A DNA stretch of 5,468 nucleotides from positions 12,225 through 17,692 of the forward strand of contig DKKK01000137.1 in the NCBI GenBank assembly GCA_002455215.1, read 5' to 3'. Below the pieces are notes generated by a model, which saw only the letters and a list, made by a program, of their open reading frames with translations, did not search any database and was not told the DNA's origin. The translations under genes were made by a program, and so were the position numbers. This DNA comes from Anaerolineales bacterium UBA6668. Its GTDB lineage: Bacteria; Chloroflexota; Anaerolineae; Anaerolineales; UBA6668. Below, one piece after another: positions 5,279-5,468 of this stretch (its first letter is position 1; each line of letters starts with the position of its first letter).

Positions 5279-5468
5279 GTGTTTTCGGGGGGACATTTGA
5301 CCCGCCCCACTATGGGCATTTGATTCTGGCGGATATTGCCGCTCAACAACTCGCTTTGAGCCGCGTCTTGTGGATGGTGGCAGGGCAATCGCCCTTCAAG
5401 CAAGGTCAAGCCACCACCCCTGCCGAAATCCGCGCCTACTGGGTACAAATTGCCATTGCCGACAAGAT
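5266..5468 (+). CDS. nadD: Nicotinate-nucleotide adenylyltransferase NadD (N-terminal part, cut by window end)
   Basis: NadD transfers AMP from ATP to nicotinate mononucleotide, making deamido-NAD in the NAD biosynthesis pathway in the cytoplasm. The first 67 codons are visible. [20 protein letters not shown] (4-23) contains the nucleotidyltransferase nucleotide-binding motif GTFDPxHxGH, with H15 and H18 as the family histidines. [12 protein letters not shown] (34-45) aligns with the usual VPAGxPPHK substrate-site segment but has V38 for Pro, S42 for Pro and F44 for His. [14 protein letters not shown] follows at the place of the usual R..M...A helix. The ATG at 5266-5268 overlaps the obg stop (TAG 5276-5278) by 13 bp in another frame, which suggests translational coupling to obg. 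No Shine-Dalgarno sequence is evident. The C-terminal half, with the ISSTxIR motif, lies outside the window. Confidence 0.93.
   Translation, partial: [67 protein letters not shown]

Overview
This window is a compact housekeeping stretch from a bacterium. It holds four complete protein genes and one or two cut by the window edges. The base composition is near 50% GC. The gene set is an LCP/LytR-type wall ligase with a C-terminal LytR_C domain, a Fur-family regulator, RecF, then Obg directly followed by NadD. Together with the style of the proteins, this suggests a Chloroflexota (Anaerolineae-like) genome. That is an inference from memory of gene order and protein style, not a search result. 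There are no tRNA or rRNA genes, mobile elements or CRISPR repeats, and I see no clear sign of horizontal transfer.

Layout. Bases 1-57 may hold the last codons of a + strand gene entering from the left. The minus strand from 2525 down to 90 carries a two-gene unit: a Fur-family metalloregulator (2525-2067), then, 9 bp later, a 655-residue membrane-anchored LCP protein (2057-90). A 225-bp divergent intergenic region (2526-2750) separates this unit from the + strand genes. It holds a good sigma70-type promoter for recF, weaker candidates for the regulator, and several inverted repeats. The + strand then carries recF (GTG start at 2751), a 29-bp pyrimidine-rich gap, obg (4001-5278) and, overlapping the end of obg by 13 bp, the start of nadD, which runs off the right edge.

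How the genes fit together. recF, obg and nadD probably form one co-oriented transcription unit of core functions: recombination repair, ribosome and growth control, and NAD synthesis. The minus-strand unit pairs a metal-responsive repressor with a cell-envelope polymer ligase. None of the five assigned starts has a convincing Shine-Dalgarno sequence, and the recF and obg leaders are pyrimidine-rich.

I see no new multi-gene system. The most interesting points are: (1) the Fur-family protein keeps both structural CxxC pairs but lacks several usual sensory-site ligands; (2) the LCP protein has a long proline-rich cytoplasmic N-terminus and a near-palindrome over its GTG start; and (3) the recF leader can fold into nested stems.
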